A stretch of DNA of 64,000 bases, taken from NCBI RefSeq assembly GCF_001652265.1, contig NZ_LWBS01000428.1:62001-126000 (forward strand), written 5' to 3'. This document shows positions 18,780-27,929 of the stretch, in pieces. Origin of the DNA: Rhizobium leguminosarum (lineage in GTDB: Bacteria > Pseudomonadota > Alphaproteobacteria > Rhizobiales > Rhizobiaceae). Under the pieces are notes generated by a model, which ran no database searches, was not told the DNA's origin, and worked only from the letters and a program-made list of their open reading frames with translations. A program made the translations under genes and the position numbers. Positions within the stretch are counted from its first letter, which is position 1. Each line of letters opens with the position of its first letter.

Positions 18780-19829
18780 TTATTTGAGCCCCGAGCCGGC
18801 GATGCCCGTGGTGATGAAGCGCTGCAGGAAGACGAAGATCAGCACGACCGGAATCATAGAGACGACGGTCATGGCGAGGATATAGTGCCATTGCACATTG
18901 AGCTCGCCGGCATAGACGTTAAGGCCGACCTGCAGCGTGTAGAGTTCCTTGCGCGAGAGCACGATCAGCGGCCAGAGGAAGTCGTTCCAGCGCCAGACGA
19001 CCGAGAAGATCGCCAGCACCGCCAGAGCCGGCGCCGACAGCGGCAGGATGATGCGCCAGTAGATCTGCCATTCGCTGGCCTTGTCCATGCGCGCGGCGTC
19101 GAGCAATTCGTCGGGGATCGTCAGCATGTACTGCCTGAGCAGGAAGACGCCCGTCGGGGTGGCGACCGTTGGCAGGATGACGCCCCAGAGGCTGTCGAAG
19201 AGGTTCAGCGTGCCGATGACGGAATAGAGCGGCACGACGATGACCGAAAGCGGCACCATCAGCGTCGCCAGGATCATCAGCATGACGGCGGTGCGGCCGG
19301 GGAATTGGTATTTCGACAGCGCGAAGGCGGCCATGGAATTGACGAGCAGCGTAATCGCCGTCGCGACGACGGTGACGAAGACGGAGTTGCGCAGGAACAG
19401 GAAGAAATCGAAGCGCTGGAACGGTTCGGTGTAGTTGCCGCCGGCGAATTCGACCTGACGCACCGGCGTGCGGTCCTTGATATTCGCCTTGACGATTTCG
19501 CCCGGCTGTTTCGGATCGACCATCTGGCCGATGATGCCGATGCGGCGGACTTCGGCGAGCACACGCGTGCTGCCATCCGGCATCGCGACATTATAGAGCG
19601 GCAACGGCTTGTCGTAACCCGGCACCACTGCCTGTTCGGTGACATAGGGCAGGAAGGAGGGCGGGAACTCGGCAAGGGCCGCCGGCGTCTCGAACGAGGA
19701 GAAGACCAGCCAGACGGCCGGGCCGAACATCAGGAAGACGCCCGATATCAGCCAGATCCAGGTGACCACATCCGTCCAATGCCAGCCTCGGCCACGGCGG
19801 CGGAGTAGAAAGGCAGAGACAGCGCTCAT
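18780..19829 (-). CDS. Sugar ABC transporter permease (MalG type) with extended periplasmic loop
   Basis: This 349-residue inner-membrane permease shows the MalG-like EAA loop (ELLDAARMDKASEWQIYWRIILP) and the usual six helices. Between the first and second helix (about residues 48-130) it carries a hydrophilic loop of some 80 residues with VPGYDKPLPLYNVAMPDGST and GEIVKANIKDRTPVRQVEF. Short-loop MalG proteins lack this, but a subgroup of CUT1 permeases has it. The ATG overlaps the stop of the partner permease as ATGA. Confidence 0.88.
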   Translation of the reverse strand: MSAVSAFLLRRRGRGWHWTDVVTWIWLISGVFLMFGPAVWLVFSSFETPAALAEFPPSFLPYVTEQAVVPGYDKPLPLYNVAMPDGSTRVLAEVRRIGIIGQMVDPKQPGEIVKANIKDRTPVRQVEFAGGNYTEPFQRFDFFLFLRNSVFVTVVATAITLLVNSMAAFALSKYQFPGRTAVMLMILATLMVPLSVIVVPLYSVIGTLNLFDSLWGVILPTVATPTGVFLLRQYMLTIPDELLDAARMDKASEWQIYWRIILPLSAPALAVLAIFSVVWRWNDFLWPLIVLSRKELYTLQVGLNVYAGELNVQWHYILAMTVVSMIPVVLIFVFLQRFITTGIAGSGLK

Positions 19830-20863
19830 TGGCGTGCTCCCTTCTTCTCGTTGCGGCTACTGACGCCGAGCTGGACCAGCGTCAGGATGACGAGCACGAA
19901 GCCCATCAGGATCGAGGCGGCGGAAGCCAGCCCCGGATTGCGCAGCGAACTCGCAAAGCCGGTCTCGTAGATATACTGGGTGATGTACATGGTGCTGGTG
20001 CCCGGCCCGCCACCGGTCAGCACGAAGACCTCGTCGAAGATCTGCACGGCGCGGATCAGTGCCAAGACCAGCACGACGATGAGGTTCGGCATCAGCAGCG
20101 GCAGGGTGATGCGCCGGAAGATGCGGGTCGGACGGGCGCTGTCCATCGCCGCCGCCTCGTAGAGATCCCGCGGGATCGCCTGCAGGCCGGCGAGCAGGAT
20201 CAGCGCATAAAAGCCCATATGCGCCCAGACCGAGACGAAGACGGCGAAGAAGAAGGCCCAGAAACGATCGCTGAGCCAGGAAAAGGGTTCGAAGCCGAAG
20301 GGGCTCAGCGCATAGTTCAACAGGCCCTCACGCTGCAGGATCCATTTCCAGATCAGGCCGACGACGACAGGCGACAGCAGCACCGGGAAGAAAAAGACGG
20401 CGCGCCAGAAGCCGCGATTGGAAAGCTCGCGGTTGAGAATCAGCGCCGTTGCGAGCGCCGCGATCAGCATCACCGTCACCTGGAAGACGACGAAGACGGC
20501 AGTGTTGCGCACCGCCGCCCAGAAGGTGTCGGCCGCGCAGGTCGAAGGATCGAGATAAGAGCCGCAATCGAAGAGGATGCGGTACTGGTCGGCGCCGACA
20601 TAGGTCCTGTTCTGTAGGAAAATGGCGCTGCCGCTCGTCGTCGAATAGATGAAGTTGATGACCAGCGGCAGGAGCACGAAGACGGTGAAGATCAGCATGT
20701 TGGGCGCCAGGAAGACGCCCGCCATGCCGTTCAGCCCGGTCAGCTTCTGCCAGCCACGCATGGGAATGTCGATGAGCCCCATGACAAGCCGGACGGGCGC
20801 CGAGAGTGCCCGCTGTAGACCGGTTTTCACCGGTGGTTCGGAAGAAACCGTCTTCGCCGTCAT
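19826..20863 (-). CDS. Sugar ABC transporter permease (MalF type)
   Basis: This 345-residue permease has an N-terminal cytoplasmic tail of about 45 residues and six helices. The EAA loop is LYEAAAMDSARPTRIFRRITLPLL. A periplasmic loop between helices one and two (about residues 73-115) contains two cysteines (FDCGSYLDPSTCAADTF) that could pair. It is 11 bases downstream of the binding-protein gene and overlaps the second permease gene. Confidence 0.88.
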   Translation of the reverse strand: MTAKTVSSEPPVKTGLQRALSAPVRLVMGLIDIPMRGWQKLTGLNGMAGVFLAPNMLIFTVFVLLPLVINFIYSTTSGSAIFLQNRTYVGADQYRILFDCGSYLDPSTCAADTFWAAVRNTAVFVVFQVTVMLIAALATALILNRELSNRGFWRAVFFFPVLLSPVVVGLIWKWILQREGLLNYALSPFGFEPFSWLSDRFWAFFFAVFVSVWAHMGFYALILLAGLQAIPRDLYEAAAMDSARPTRIFRRITLPLLMPNLIVVLVLALIRAVQIFDEVFVLTGGGPGTSTMYITQYIYETGFASSLRNPGLASAASILMGFVLVILTLVQLGVSSRNEKKGARQ

Positions 20864-20874
20864 CTGCTTTTCCG

Positions 20875-22134
20875 TCAGTTGCCGGCGACCTTGGCCTTGA
20901 TGTCTTCGTCGATGCGGGCATAGGCGTCATCGAGCTTCATTTCACCGGCAATCACCTGGCTGATGCGGGCGACGATGGCGCTGTAATAGGCGTCCGACCA
21001 CTTCCAGCCCGGCAGCTTCATGGCGGGTGCCGCCGTCTGGCCGGCCGCTTCGACGAAGGCCTTCAGCGCCGCCTGCACATGTGGATTGTCGGTCTTGAAG
21101 TCCATCTGGCCGGCGGCGACGCCCTTATGCGCGGGGATGAATAGGCTGCGTTCGGCAAATTCCTTCTGCACGTCGGCACCGGCCAGGTAATCCATCACCT
21201 TGGCGACGTCCTTCGGGTTCTTGGTGTATTTGACGGCCACCAGACCGGCGCCGCCCTGCATGCCGGTGCAAGCGACCGAACCGCAGGGGCTTCCCGCCAT
21301 CACCCAGTCGAAATTGTCTCCGATCTTCTGGGCGAAGCCCGAAACCTGCCAGCTGCCGGAATAAAGATAGGCAAGGCCGCCATTGATGAAGTCCTCGGCG
21401 GCGGAGCGGTAGGTGGTGCCGGCAGCGCTGACCCAGACATCCTTGTTGATGGTGCCATCCTCGTTCCACTTGACGAAGCGGCTGAGGAACTCCTTGGCGC
21501 CCTGATCGATCGGCGCCGGCTTGCCGTCGGCGGCGATATAGTTGGCGCCATAGGAGATATTCGGGCCGGAGACGCGGTGGCCGGAGCGGTCGATCGCCAT
21601 GGCGAAGACCTTCTGGCTGTCTGCGACCTTCTTGGCGGCCGCCGCCCAGTCGTCCCAGGTGGCTTTCGGGCCGGGAATTTCGACGCCGGCCTGCTCGAAC
21701 AGCGTCTTGTTGACGAAGCCACCGGTCAGCGTCAGCTGCGTCATGAAGCCGGTGATGGCGTTCGAACCGTCGGGACGCATCCAGTCGGCCTGGGCGCCGA
21801 AATTATCGTCCCAATATTTCGCGTCGGTGAGGTAGGGGCGAAGATCGAGCCAGTGCTGCGCCGGCGCCTTCAGATTGGTCAGGCGGGCAATATCCGGCCC
21901 CTTCCCGGCTTCGAGCTGCACCGGCAGCTGTTCCTTGACGACGTCATAGGAGACCTCGTCGAGGATGACGTTGACGTCGGGATTGGCCTTGGAGAAGCGC
22001 GACAGCAGATCCTTGATCACCTCGCCTTCGCCGCCGTCGGAATACCACATGATGCGCACGTCACCGGCATGGGCGGCAACGGAACTCAAGAGAACTGCAG
22101 CAAAAGCCGCGCCGATCGATTTCATTTTGGTCAT
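20875..22134 (-). CDS. Sugar ABC transporter binding protein (CUT1)
   Basis: This 419-residue periplasmic extracellular solute-binding protein family 1 member starts at the ATG at 22134, with GGAGGAG four bases upstream. A signal peptide follows (MTKMKSIGAAFAAVLLSSVA, cleavage after AHA). The mature chain begins GDVRIMWYSDGGEGEVIKDL. It has family patterns QLEAGKGPDIARL, GFVNKTLFEQAGVEIP with ATWDDWAAAAKKV, and GGAGLVAVKYTKNPKDVAKVMDYL. The ligand is not evident; its operon partner of 840 residues suggests an oligosaccharide. Confidence 0.88.
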   Translation of the reverse strand: MTKMKSIGAAFAAVLLSSVAAHAGDVRIMWYSDGGEGEVIKDLLSRFSKANPDVNVILDEVSYDVVKEQLPVQLEAGKGPDIARLTNLKAPAQHWLDLRPYLTDAKYWDDNFGAQADWMRPDGSNAITGFMTQLTLTGGFVNKTLFEQAGVEIPGPKATWDDWAAAAKKVADSQKVFAMAIDRSGHRVSGPNISYGANYIAADGKPAPIDQGAKEFLSRFVKWNEDGTINKDVWVSAAGTTYRSAAEDFINGGLAYLYSGSWQVSGFAQKIGDNFDWVMAGSPCGSVACTGMQGGAGLVAVKYTKNPKDVAKVMDYLAGADVQKEFAERSLFIPAHKGVAAGQMDFKTDNPHVQAALKAFVEAAGQTAAPAMKLPGWKWSDAYYSAIVARISQVIAGEMKLDDAYARIDEDIKAKVAGN

Positions 22135-22199
22135 TTTCTCCTCCTCTTGACCGATGAATTCCTGCGTCCGGCCGGTCCTCCACCTGCCCGACACGTCGT

Positions 22200-24722
22200 C
22201 TACGAGGCCGCGCGCCGAGGCTGCCTGCCCGGTATCTTCAGATGTACCGCGTCTCCCCGCACCGACCAGTCCGTCGGGCGAAGAATGCGGCCTTCGGCGC
22301 GCACGGTGCCGTCCTCTTCAAAGACGACCCGGCCATAATCCGGATCGACGACGATCAATGCTCCCTCGTCGTCGCGGCGGGCCGAGAGCATGGCGAAACG
22401 CGCCCGCATGCCGTCAAGGCCAGCCTCACGCTCGAGATCGGAGAGACGGACGATCCAGCGGCCCTTGCGGCCGGCCAGGCGCAGCTCGATATCCGTCGTC
22501 GGGCCTTGTTTTACCGGCTCCAGCGCGCCGTTGCCGATCAGCATCGCAATGCCGTCGCCAGAGCGGGCGAGCGCCAGATTGCCGTCGACCGCCGTGTCGT
22601 CGAAGGCCTCGAGCGGGAACCAGGCATGGGTGAAATCCGGCTGGCCCTCATGGATCTCGAAATCGAGGATCGCCAGATCGCGATACTGGTGCACCCGCGG
22701 CAGCGTTCCGCAGCCGCCCCAGAAGCTCGGTCGGCCGTAGCCGAACTGGATGGTTTCGCCGGGATGGTTGATCCAGATCTGCGCTTCCGGCCGGCTGCCC
22801 AGGCGCAGGTGCAGCACGGTTTCCTGGTAACCCCAGGCGCCGGGGCGATAATGGGCGATGGTGCCGAGTGCGGTGTCACGGGTCTTATAGTGATAGAGGG
22901 CGGCGAAACGGTTTTCGCCCTGGGAGAAGGTCCATTCCTGCGCGTCGTCGGACTGGTGCGCGGCGATTTCGGCCAGCGCTTCTGGAAAACGCAGGCCATG
23001 ATCGCGAATGCAGACGGCAAGCTGCGGCAAAGCGTGGACGCGCCGGCCGTACCAGCCGCGGCCCCAGAGCAGCCGGGCAATGGCGGAGAGCTCGACCGAG
23101 CGGCCGGGGCGCAGCGTATGTTCGTAGGAGCGGCCCTGGCTGCCGGTCAGCATGCCGTGATGGGCCGAGCGGGCGACGATCTCCATCAGGCGGACTATGC
23201 TGGCGTTTGCCCGGTTGCGGATCGTCTCATCCGGCGCGCAGGCGGCCAGCGCCGTCAGCCCCTTGAGATCGATCGGGAAATAGGGAACAGAATTCCACTC
23301 GGCCATTTCCCAGCGCTCGAAATGATCGAGCCAGACGCGGACGCGCTCCTCGCCGACCTGCATCTGCTCGGCGCCGGTGCGGCCGGAGCGGACGAAGACG
23401 GCATCGGGGAATAGCCTGCCGCCGAGATAGGCGGCGGTATGGAAGAGAAGCGCGTGGTTTTCGGAAAAATACCACTGAACGTCGTTGCCGGGCTCATCCA
23501 TCCAGTAGCGGTAATTGAGGACCGCGTGCTCGATCCTGTCGCGCAGCGCAGGTGACAGCAGATCGCTCCAGCGGGTATAGGCAAAGAGCAGCGGCACCAG
23601 CACGAAATCGGCGCAGTCGTGGCAATCCTCGATGACCGGCAGCATGGCCGAGATCATCGCCTCGGTTTCCTCGCCGCCCTGCCCCAGCGCAAGACGGGCG
23701 AAAGCGCAGACCGTATCGGGCTCGCAATGGGCGGCGACCTTGGCCAGCGCCTCGGCGACGCGGTCCTCAAGCGCGGCGGGCGCCTCGCCCTGGGGTTGGG
23801 GATGACAGATCTCGACGCCGAGCGTGCGACTGAGCGAAAGCGCGCCTGTTTTGAAGGTGATGCGGAAATGGCGGAAATCGGCGGGCATATCAGCCGAGGT
23901 GCCGAGCGCCAGTTTCGTCGCTCCCGCTTCCAGCTCGAAATCATAGTCGAAGCGCTCGATCGACATGAAATCGCCTTCGATCTCGACGTGGCAGCTCAGC
24001 CCCACCGGCAGCGGCGCGGAAAAAAGGATCGTCACATCTTCGCCGAGATAGGCGGTGCGGTCGAAGCGCATGCCTTCGAGGATCGCCTCCAGCGCATCCG
24101 CATCACCGGCGGCAATGGGAACAGGCACGGCAGTTTCAACTTCCGGCCCTTCGACATAATCCAGCTGGAAATAGAAGCGGGCGTCGCGCTCGGCGAGATC
24201 GTCGAAATAGACACGGATCTCGTTGAGGCCGGCGGTCAGCTCGACCTCGAAGAGCTGCTGGGCTTCGAGATTGCGCTCATAAGGCGCCATGAAGCCTTGC
24301 TCGCGGCCATTGACGAAGAGGATCGCGCCGCCGCAGGTCGACAGGCGAAGCGTGGCACGCCCCACCGAGCGGGCATCGAGGAAGGTGCGCGCCCAGCAGC
24401 CGATGCGTGTCGGGCGAAACCAGAAGCCGGAGAGATCGACACGCGGGGAGGCAAAGGGAAGCCACCAGCGGACGGCCTCGAATTCGGCAGCCGGTTGCGG
24501 CCGCCGGCCGGAGAAGGATTTTTTGAATTCGCTGCGGCAGGGATATTCATGCGGAATGAAATTCTTCGTCTTGGTGACGAAGAAAAACGGATCCATGCTG
24601 CCTTCCATCGGACGGTCGGCGACGTCGTAGCGCTCCTGCCACAGATGGGCGAGCTGCCAGTAGACGATCGGGCTATCCTTCGCCGTTGTACGGCGGAGAT
24701 GTGATTGCTGCTCAGTGGTCAT
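22200..24722 (-). CDS. Large unknown protein, probable carbohydrate-active enzyme
   Basis: I do not recognise this 840-residue protein. There is no signal peptide, so it is probably cytoplasmic. Residues 1-330 look beta-rich (e.g. SVGRATLRLSTCGGAILFVNGR, a carbohydrate-binding jelly-roll pattern). Residues about 340-640 look alpha-helical, with DVQWYFSENHALLFHTAAYL resembling the SEN-H core of alpha/alpha-toroid lyases and hydrolases. The C-terminal 200 residues are again beta-rich. That order (beta-sandwich, toroid, beta-sandwich) is seen in heparinase II/III-like lyases and some unsaturated glycosidases. It is first in the importer operon and divergent from a LacI regulator, which supports action on the imported sugar. 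Confidence 0.6.
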   Translation of the reverse strand: MTTEQQSHLRRTTAKDSPIVYWQLAHLWQERYDVADRPMEGSMDPFFFVTKTKNFIPHEYPCRSEFKKSFSGRRPQPAAEFEAVRWWLPFASPRVDLSGFWFRPTRIGCWARTFLDARSVGRATLRLSTCGGAILFVNGREQGFMAPYERNLEAQQLFEVELTAGLNEIRVYFDDLAERDARFYFQLDYVEGPEVETAVPVPIAAGDADALEAILEGMRFDRTAYLGEDVTILFSAPLPVGLSCHVEIEGDFMSIERFDYDFELEAGATKLALGTSADMPADFRHFRITFKTGALSLSRTLGVEICHPQPQGEAPAALEDRVAEALAKVAAHCEPDTVCAFARLALGQGGEETEAMISAMLPVIEDCHDCADFVLVPLLFAYTRWSDLLSPALRDRIEHAVLNYRYWMDEPGNDVQWYFSENHALLFHTAAYLGGRLFPDAVFVRSGRTGAEQMQVGEERVRVWLDHFERWEMAEWNSVPYFPIDLKGLTALAACAPDETIRNRANASIVRLMEIVARSAHHGMLTGSQGRSYEHTLRPGRSVELSAIARLLWGRGWYGRRVHALPQLAVCIRDHGLRFPEALAEIAAHQSDDAQEWTFSQGENRFAALYHYKTRDTALGTIAHYRPGAWGYQETVLHLRLGSRPEAQIWINHPGETIQFGYGRPSFWGGCGTLPRVHQYRDLAILDFEIHEGQPDFTHAWFPLEAFDDTAVDGNLALARSGDGIAMLIGNGALEPVKQGPTTDIELRLAGRKGRWIVRLSDLEREAGLDGMRARFAMLSARRDDEGALIVVDPDYGRVVFEEDGTVRAEGRILRPTDWSVRGDAVHLKIPGRQPRRAAS

Positions 24723-24745
24723 GCTTCAGCCCGCCCTAGAACAGC

Positions 24746-24796
24746 TAGAGCATGATGTCGTCCGAAAACCGCTCACACTTTTCGGCATCATGCTCG
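24746..24796. repeat. Rhizobial intergenic palindromic repeat
   Basis: GAGCATGATG (24748-24757) is inverted at 24786-24795, and CCGAAAA (24762-24768) is inverted as TTTTCGG inside it. This imperfect palindrome is a wording I recognise as very common between rhizobial genes. It lies in the divergent promoter region of the sugar operon and the lacI-type gene. Confidence 0.65.
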
Positions 24797-24901
24797 ATCC
24801 TTGAGACGCCGGACAAAATGCCGACGCATGGATTGGCCCTCGAGCCGCATCTTCAAAGCCTCCCTGCTCTGCCGCTTGTCGCGGACTCCTCAAGCAGCGA
24901 T

Positions 24902-24927
24902 TGTGCACAGGCAATCCATTTGCGCAA
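24902..24927 (+). promoter_or_regulatory. Candidate LacI-type operators
   Basis: Two short perfect palindromes, TGTGCACA (24902-24909) and TTGCGCAA (24920-24927, with the central CG usual for LacI-family sites), lie 40-70 bases upstream of the regulator gene in the divergent region. They are candidate sites for the adjacent regulator controlling itself and the importer operon. Confidence 0.35.
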
Positions 24928-24968
24928 TCTGAAAGATTTTTGCATAGTAGCGGCTGCGAGGAGACGAC

Positions 24969-26024
24969 ATGGCGGCGGAAGAGAAAAAAGGCAGGCGCAC
25001 ACGCCTCGACGACATTGCCGCCAGATGCGGCGTCTCGATCAGCACGGTGTCGCGTGCGCTGGCCGGCGAAAAGGGCGTCAGGCCGGAGATTCGCAAGCTG
25101 GTGCTGGAAACGGCAAGTGCGGTCAGCTACGCGCTGCCGGCAAGCGTTGCCGGCAAGAAGGTCATGCTCGTCGCCTCCGGCGCAGCGATGATCGACTATG
25201 TCCGCAACCAGTTCACGCTCTATGTGCTCGAAGGATTGAATGCACGCGCGGCGGCCCTCGGCATCGAACTGGCGATGCGCCCCATCGCCGACAAAGGGGA
25301 TGAAGCCCGGGTCGTCGCCGAGATGCGGGATGATCCGAGCTTTGGCGGCATGCTGATCCTGACCGTCGACGAAGGGGAGATGCTGGCGGCGGCCGCCGAT
25401 CTCGGAAAGCCCGTCGTGCTCGTCAACAGCGACGATCCCTATATGCGGCTTTCCAGTGTGACGCCCTGCAACCGCTCGGCCGCCTTCATTGCCGCCGAGC
25501 GGCTGATCAAGGCCGGGCATCAACGCATCCTATTCATGCTGAGGCCGGGGCGGCGGACGATCGAGCGGCGCCTGGAGGGCTGGCGCGATGCCCTGCAGCA
25601 TCATGGGCTGACCGCCGATGCCGATCTGGTGCTCGAGGTCGACGACTGGCTGCCGGAACTCGGCGCCGAAGCAATCACCCGTCTTGTCCACGAGAAAGGC
25701 CTCTCCTTCACCGCCATCCTGACAGCGGGCGACAGTCTTGCCAATGGCGCGGTGCGGGGATTGCAGGCGATGGGTTATGTCGTGCCGCAGGACATCTCGG
25801 TCATGGGCATAGACGACCTGCCGCAATCGGCCTTTCTCAATCCGCCGCTGTCGACAGTGCATATTCCGATGCGCGAACTCGGCGCCACCGCGCTCGATCT
25901 TTTGCGCGACATGATGCTCGGCCTTGCGGCGACACGGCGGCGGGTCGAGCTTGCCTGCCATCTCGTCGAAAGGGGTAGCGTCGCGGCTGTCAGGCATGTG
26001 TCTGCTTTGACGGAGGGGCGCTGA
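24969..26024 (+). CDS. LacI family transcriptional regulator
   Basis: This 351-residue regulator has the LacI headpiece RTRLDDIAARCGVSISTVSRALAGEKGVRPE (about residues 10-40) and a periplasmic-binding-protein-like sensor domain. AAFIAAERLIKAGHQRILFM and DISVMGIDDLPQSAFLNPPLSTV are classic. GAGGAG precedes the ATG. It is divergent from the importer operon at 17653-24722, so it most likely represses that operon until the imported sugar or a product binds. Confidence 0.9.
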   Translation: MAAEEKKGRRTRLDDIAARCGVSISTVSRALAGEKGVRPEIRKLVLETASAVSYALPASVAGKKVMLVASGAAMIDYVRNQFTLYVLEGLNARAAALGIELAMRPIADKGDEARVVAEMRDDPSFGGMLILTVDEGEMLAAAADLGKPVVLVNSDDPYMRLSSVTPCNRSAAFIAAERLIKAGHQRILFMLRPGRRTIERRLEGWRDALQHHGLTADADLVLEVDDWLPELGAEAITRLVHEKGLSFTAILTAGDSLANGAVRGLQAMGYVVPQDISVMGIDDLPQSAFLNPPLSTVHIPMRELGATALDLLRDMMLGLAATRRRVELACHLVERGSVAAVRHVSALTEGR

Positions 26025-26122
26025 GGATCGCGGTCACTGGTGTCCCGTTAGAAAATGTGGGCTTTCGCGGTGTTTGAGACAGGAGCAAGAGGATCTAATC
26101 GGCTCAGGAGATCGTAATAGCG

Positions 26123-26297
26123 GCCCCTCATCCGGCTGCCGCCACCTTCTCCCCGTAAACGGGGCGAAGGGACATGCCACACCGGCTTACCCCAACCTCG
26201 ACGCTGCGTTTGGCACGTCCCCTCGCCCCGTTTTTGCGGGGGTCCGCAGGACGGGCCGAGACGAGTGGCTCGACCCCGGTAGGTTAGGGTGAGGGGC
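26123..26297. repeat. Rhizobial GC-rich intergenic repeat
   Basis: This 175-base block begins GCCCCTCATCC and ends GGGTGAGGGGC, its near inverse. Inside are CTCCCCGTAAACGGGG and CCCCGTTTTTGCGGGG hairpins. The wording (CCCCTCATCC..., GGGTGAGGGGC) is familiar from many Rhizobium intergenic regions. It fills most of the 319-base gap between convergent genes, where no gene is seen. Confidence 0.6.
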
Positions 26298-26343
26298 AGC
26301 TCTCCGCGCAAATCGGACAGCAGCGGCACAAGACCGAGGGACA

Positions 26344-27087
26344 TCAAGCTTCGATAAAGCTCGCTTCGAACAGTTCTCGTGCATAGGCATCATGCGTGGT
26401 GCCGGCCTGCAGATCCGCTTTGGTCAGTTGGTCGACGAAACAGCCGTTTTTCATGATCAACACCCGGTCACACATATGGGCGATGACAGCGAGGTCGTGG
26501 CTGACAAGCAGATAGGTCAGCCCCTTTTCCTCGCGCTGGTCGGCAAGCAGGTTGAGGATTTCGGCCTGGACCGAGACGTCGAGCGCCGATGTCGGCTCGT
26601 CGAGCAACAGGATGGGCGGCGACAGGATCAGGGCCCGGGCGATTGCCACCCTCTGCCGCTGGCCGCCGGAAAGTTCGTGCGGAAAACGGTTTGCGAAGCT
26701 CGCCGGCAAACCGACCTGGATCAAAGCCCTTTCGACCTTCGACCAGATATCGGAATGGCCCATCGCGCGCAGCGGTTCCGCCAGGGCGGTGCCGATACGA
26801 TGGCGCGGATGCAAGGATCCGTAAGGGTCCTGAAACACCATCTGGGCAAATTTCAGCTCCTCGCGGGAGCGCTTCTTGCCGATCGGTTTGCCGCCAAGTT
26901 CGATGTCACCGGTCCAACCGGCCTCCATGCCGGCGAGGCAACGCAGCACCGTCGATTTGCCGCATCCCGATTCACCGACGATGCCGAGCGTCTCTCCCTG
27001 GCCGACCTGAAAACTGATGCCCCTGACGACATGGTTGCTTGATTTGCCGGAGGCGAAGACGACATCGAGGTCACGCACATTGATCAT
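26344..27087 (-). CDS. Peptide/opine-class ABC transporter ATPase (DppF/OppF type)
   Basis: This 247-residue ATPase has GESGCGKST (about residues 37-45), [33 protein letters not shown] and [17 protein letters not shown]. The start I chose, ATG at 27087, overlaps the stop of the upstream ATPase as ATGA. A longer open frame to 27261 is a shadow in an Arg/Pro-rich frame. It is the last of five genes of a leftward importer operon. DppF-type proteins often end with a C-terminal extension that is short here. Confidence 0.87.
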   Translation of the reverse strand: MINVRDLDVVFASGKSSNHVVRGISFQVGQGETLGIVGESGCGKSTVLRCLAGMEAGWTGDIELGGKPIGKKRSREELKFAQMVFQDPYGSLHPRHRIGTALAEPLRAMGHSDIWSKVERALIQVGLPASFANRFPHELSGGQRQRVAIARALILSPPILLLDEPTSALDVSVQAEILNLLADQREEKGLTYLLVSHDLAVIAHMCDRVLIMKNGCFVDQLTKADLQAGTTHDAYARELFEASFIEA

Positions 27088-27929
27088 TGCGCCATCTCCA
27101 GATCGAGTTTCGTCCTGTCGAGAACCGCAAGCCGGCGAAGCGGGTTCCTGGGGTCGGGCAGCGCAGCGATCAGCCCACGGGTATAGGGATGGCGCGCCTC
27201 CTCGATACGGGTCAGCGTTTCCACGATCCGGCCGGCATACATGACGATGATGCGCTCGCAAAAGGCAGCCACCATGCGAATGTCGTGGCTGATCAACAGC
27301 AGACCGGAATTGTTCTCGCGCACCAACTCGTCGAGCAACAGCAGCACATCCTTTCGGACGCTGACATCAAGCGCCGAGGTCGGCTCGTCGGCGATGACAA
27401 GCTTCGGCCTCGCCAACAGCATCATCGCGATCATCACGCGCTGCCCCATGCCCCCCGAGATCTGATGCGGATAAAGCGCCATGACCCGCTCCGGATCGCT
27501 GATGCGCACGCGCTCCAGCATGGCGCGGGCAGCCTCATGCGCCTGTTTCTTATGAAGACCGAGGTGAAGGCGGGCGGCTTCGGCAATCTGCTTGCCGATC
27601 GAGAGCACCGGATTCAGCGAATAGCGCGGATCCTGCATGATCAGCGCGATATCCTTGCCGCGCAGCGCGCCCATCTGACGTTCGGTCTTTGCAAGCAACG
27701 GACTGCCGGCGAGATCGAGGCGTTCGGCGGAGACCACCGCGGCCGGCGGCAGAAGGCGCATGATGGCGCGACCGGTCGTCGATTTGCCGGAACCGGATTC
27801 TCCGACGATCCCGACGCGTTCGCGCCCGACGTCGAAACTGACATTGGCGACGGCGGGCACGGCGCCTCGGCCGAAACGGACGCTCAATCCTTCGACGGAA
27901 AGAACGGGCTGCAGATCACGATCTTGCAT
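27084..27929 (-). CDS. Peptide/opine-class ABC transporter ATPase (DppD/OppD type)
   Basis: This ATPase of about 281 residues has GESGSGKST, IMQDPRYSLNPVLSIGKQIAEA, QISGGMGQRVMIAMMLLARP and [18 protein letters not shown]. It ends in the oligopeptide-transporter C-terminal region (GRIVETLTRIEEARHPYTRGLIAALPD), where OppD proteins often bind an iron-sulphur cluster; no Cys motif is seen here. The start at 27929 (MQDRDLQPVL) overlaps the permease gene by 14 bases; an upstream ATG/alternative start up to 27980 is possible. Confidence 0.87.
   Translation of the reverse strand: MQDRDLQPVLSVEGLSVRFGRGAVPAVANVSFDVGRERVGIVGESGSGKSTTGRAIMRLLPPAAVVSAERLDLAGSPLLAKTERQMGALRGKDIALIMQDPRYSLNPVLSIGKQIAEAARLHLGLHKKQAHEAARAMLERVRISDPERVMALYPHQISGGMGQRVMIAMMLLARPKLVIADEPTSALDVSVRKDVLLLLDELVRENNSGLLLISHDIRMVAAFCERIIVMYAGRIVETLTRIEEARHPYTRGLIAALPDPRNPLRRLAVLDRTKLDLEMAQ

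Noticed and set aside
22242..24704. Two long plus-strand frames opposite the 840-residue gene.
   Set aside because: Both are antisense shadows; composition is Arg/Ala/Gly-rich and neither has a ribosome-binding site, while the minus-strand gene fits its operon.
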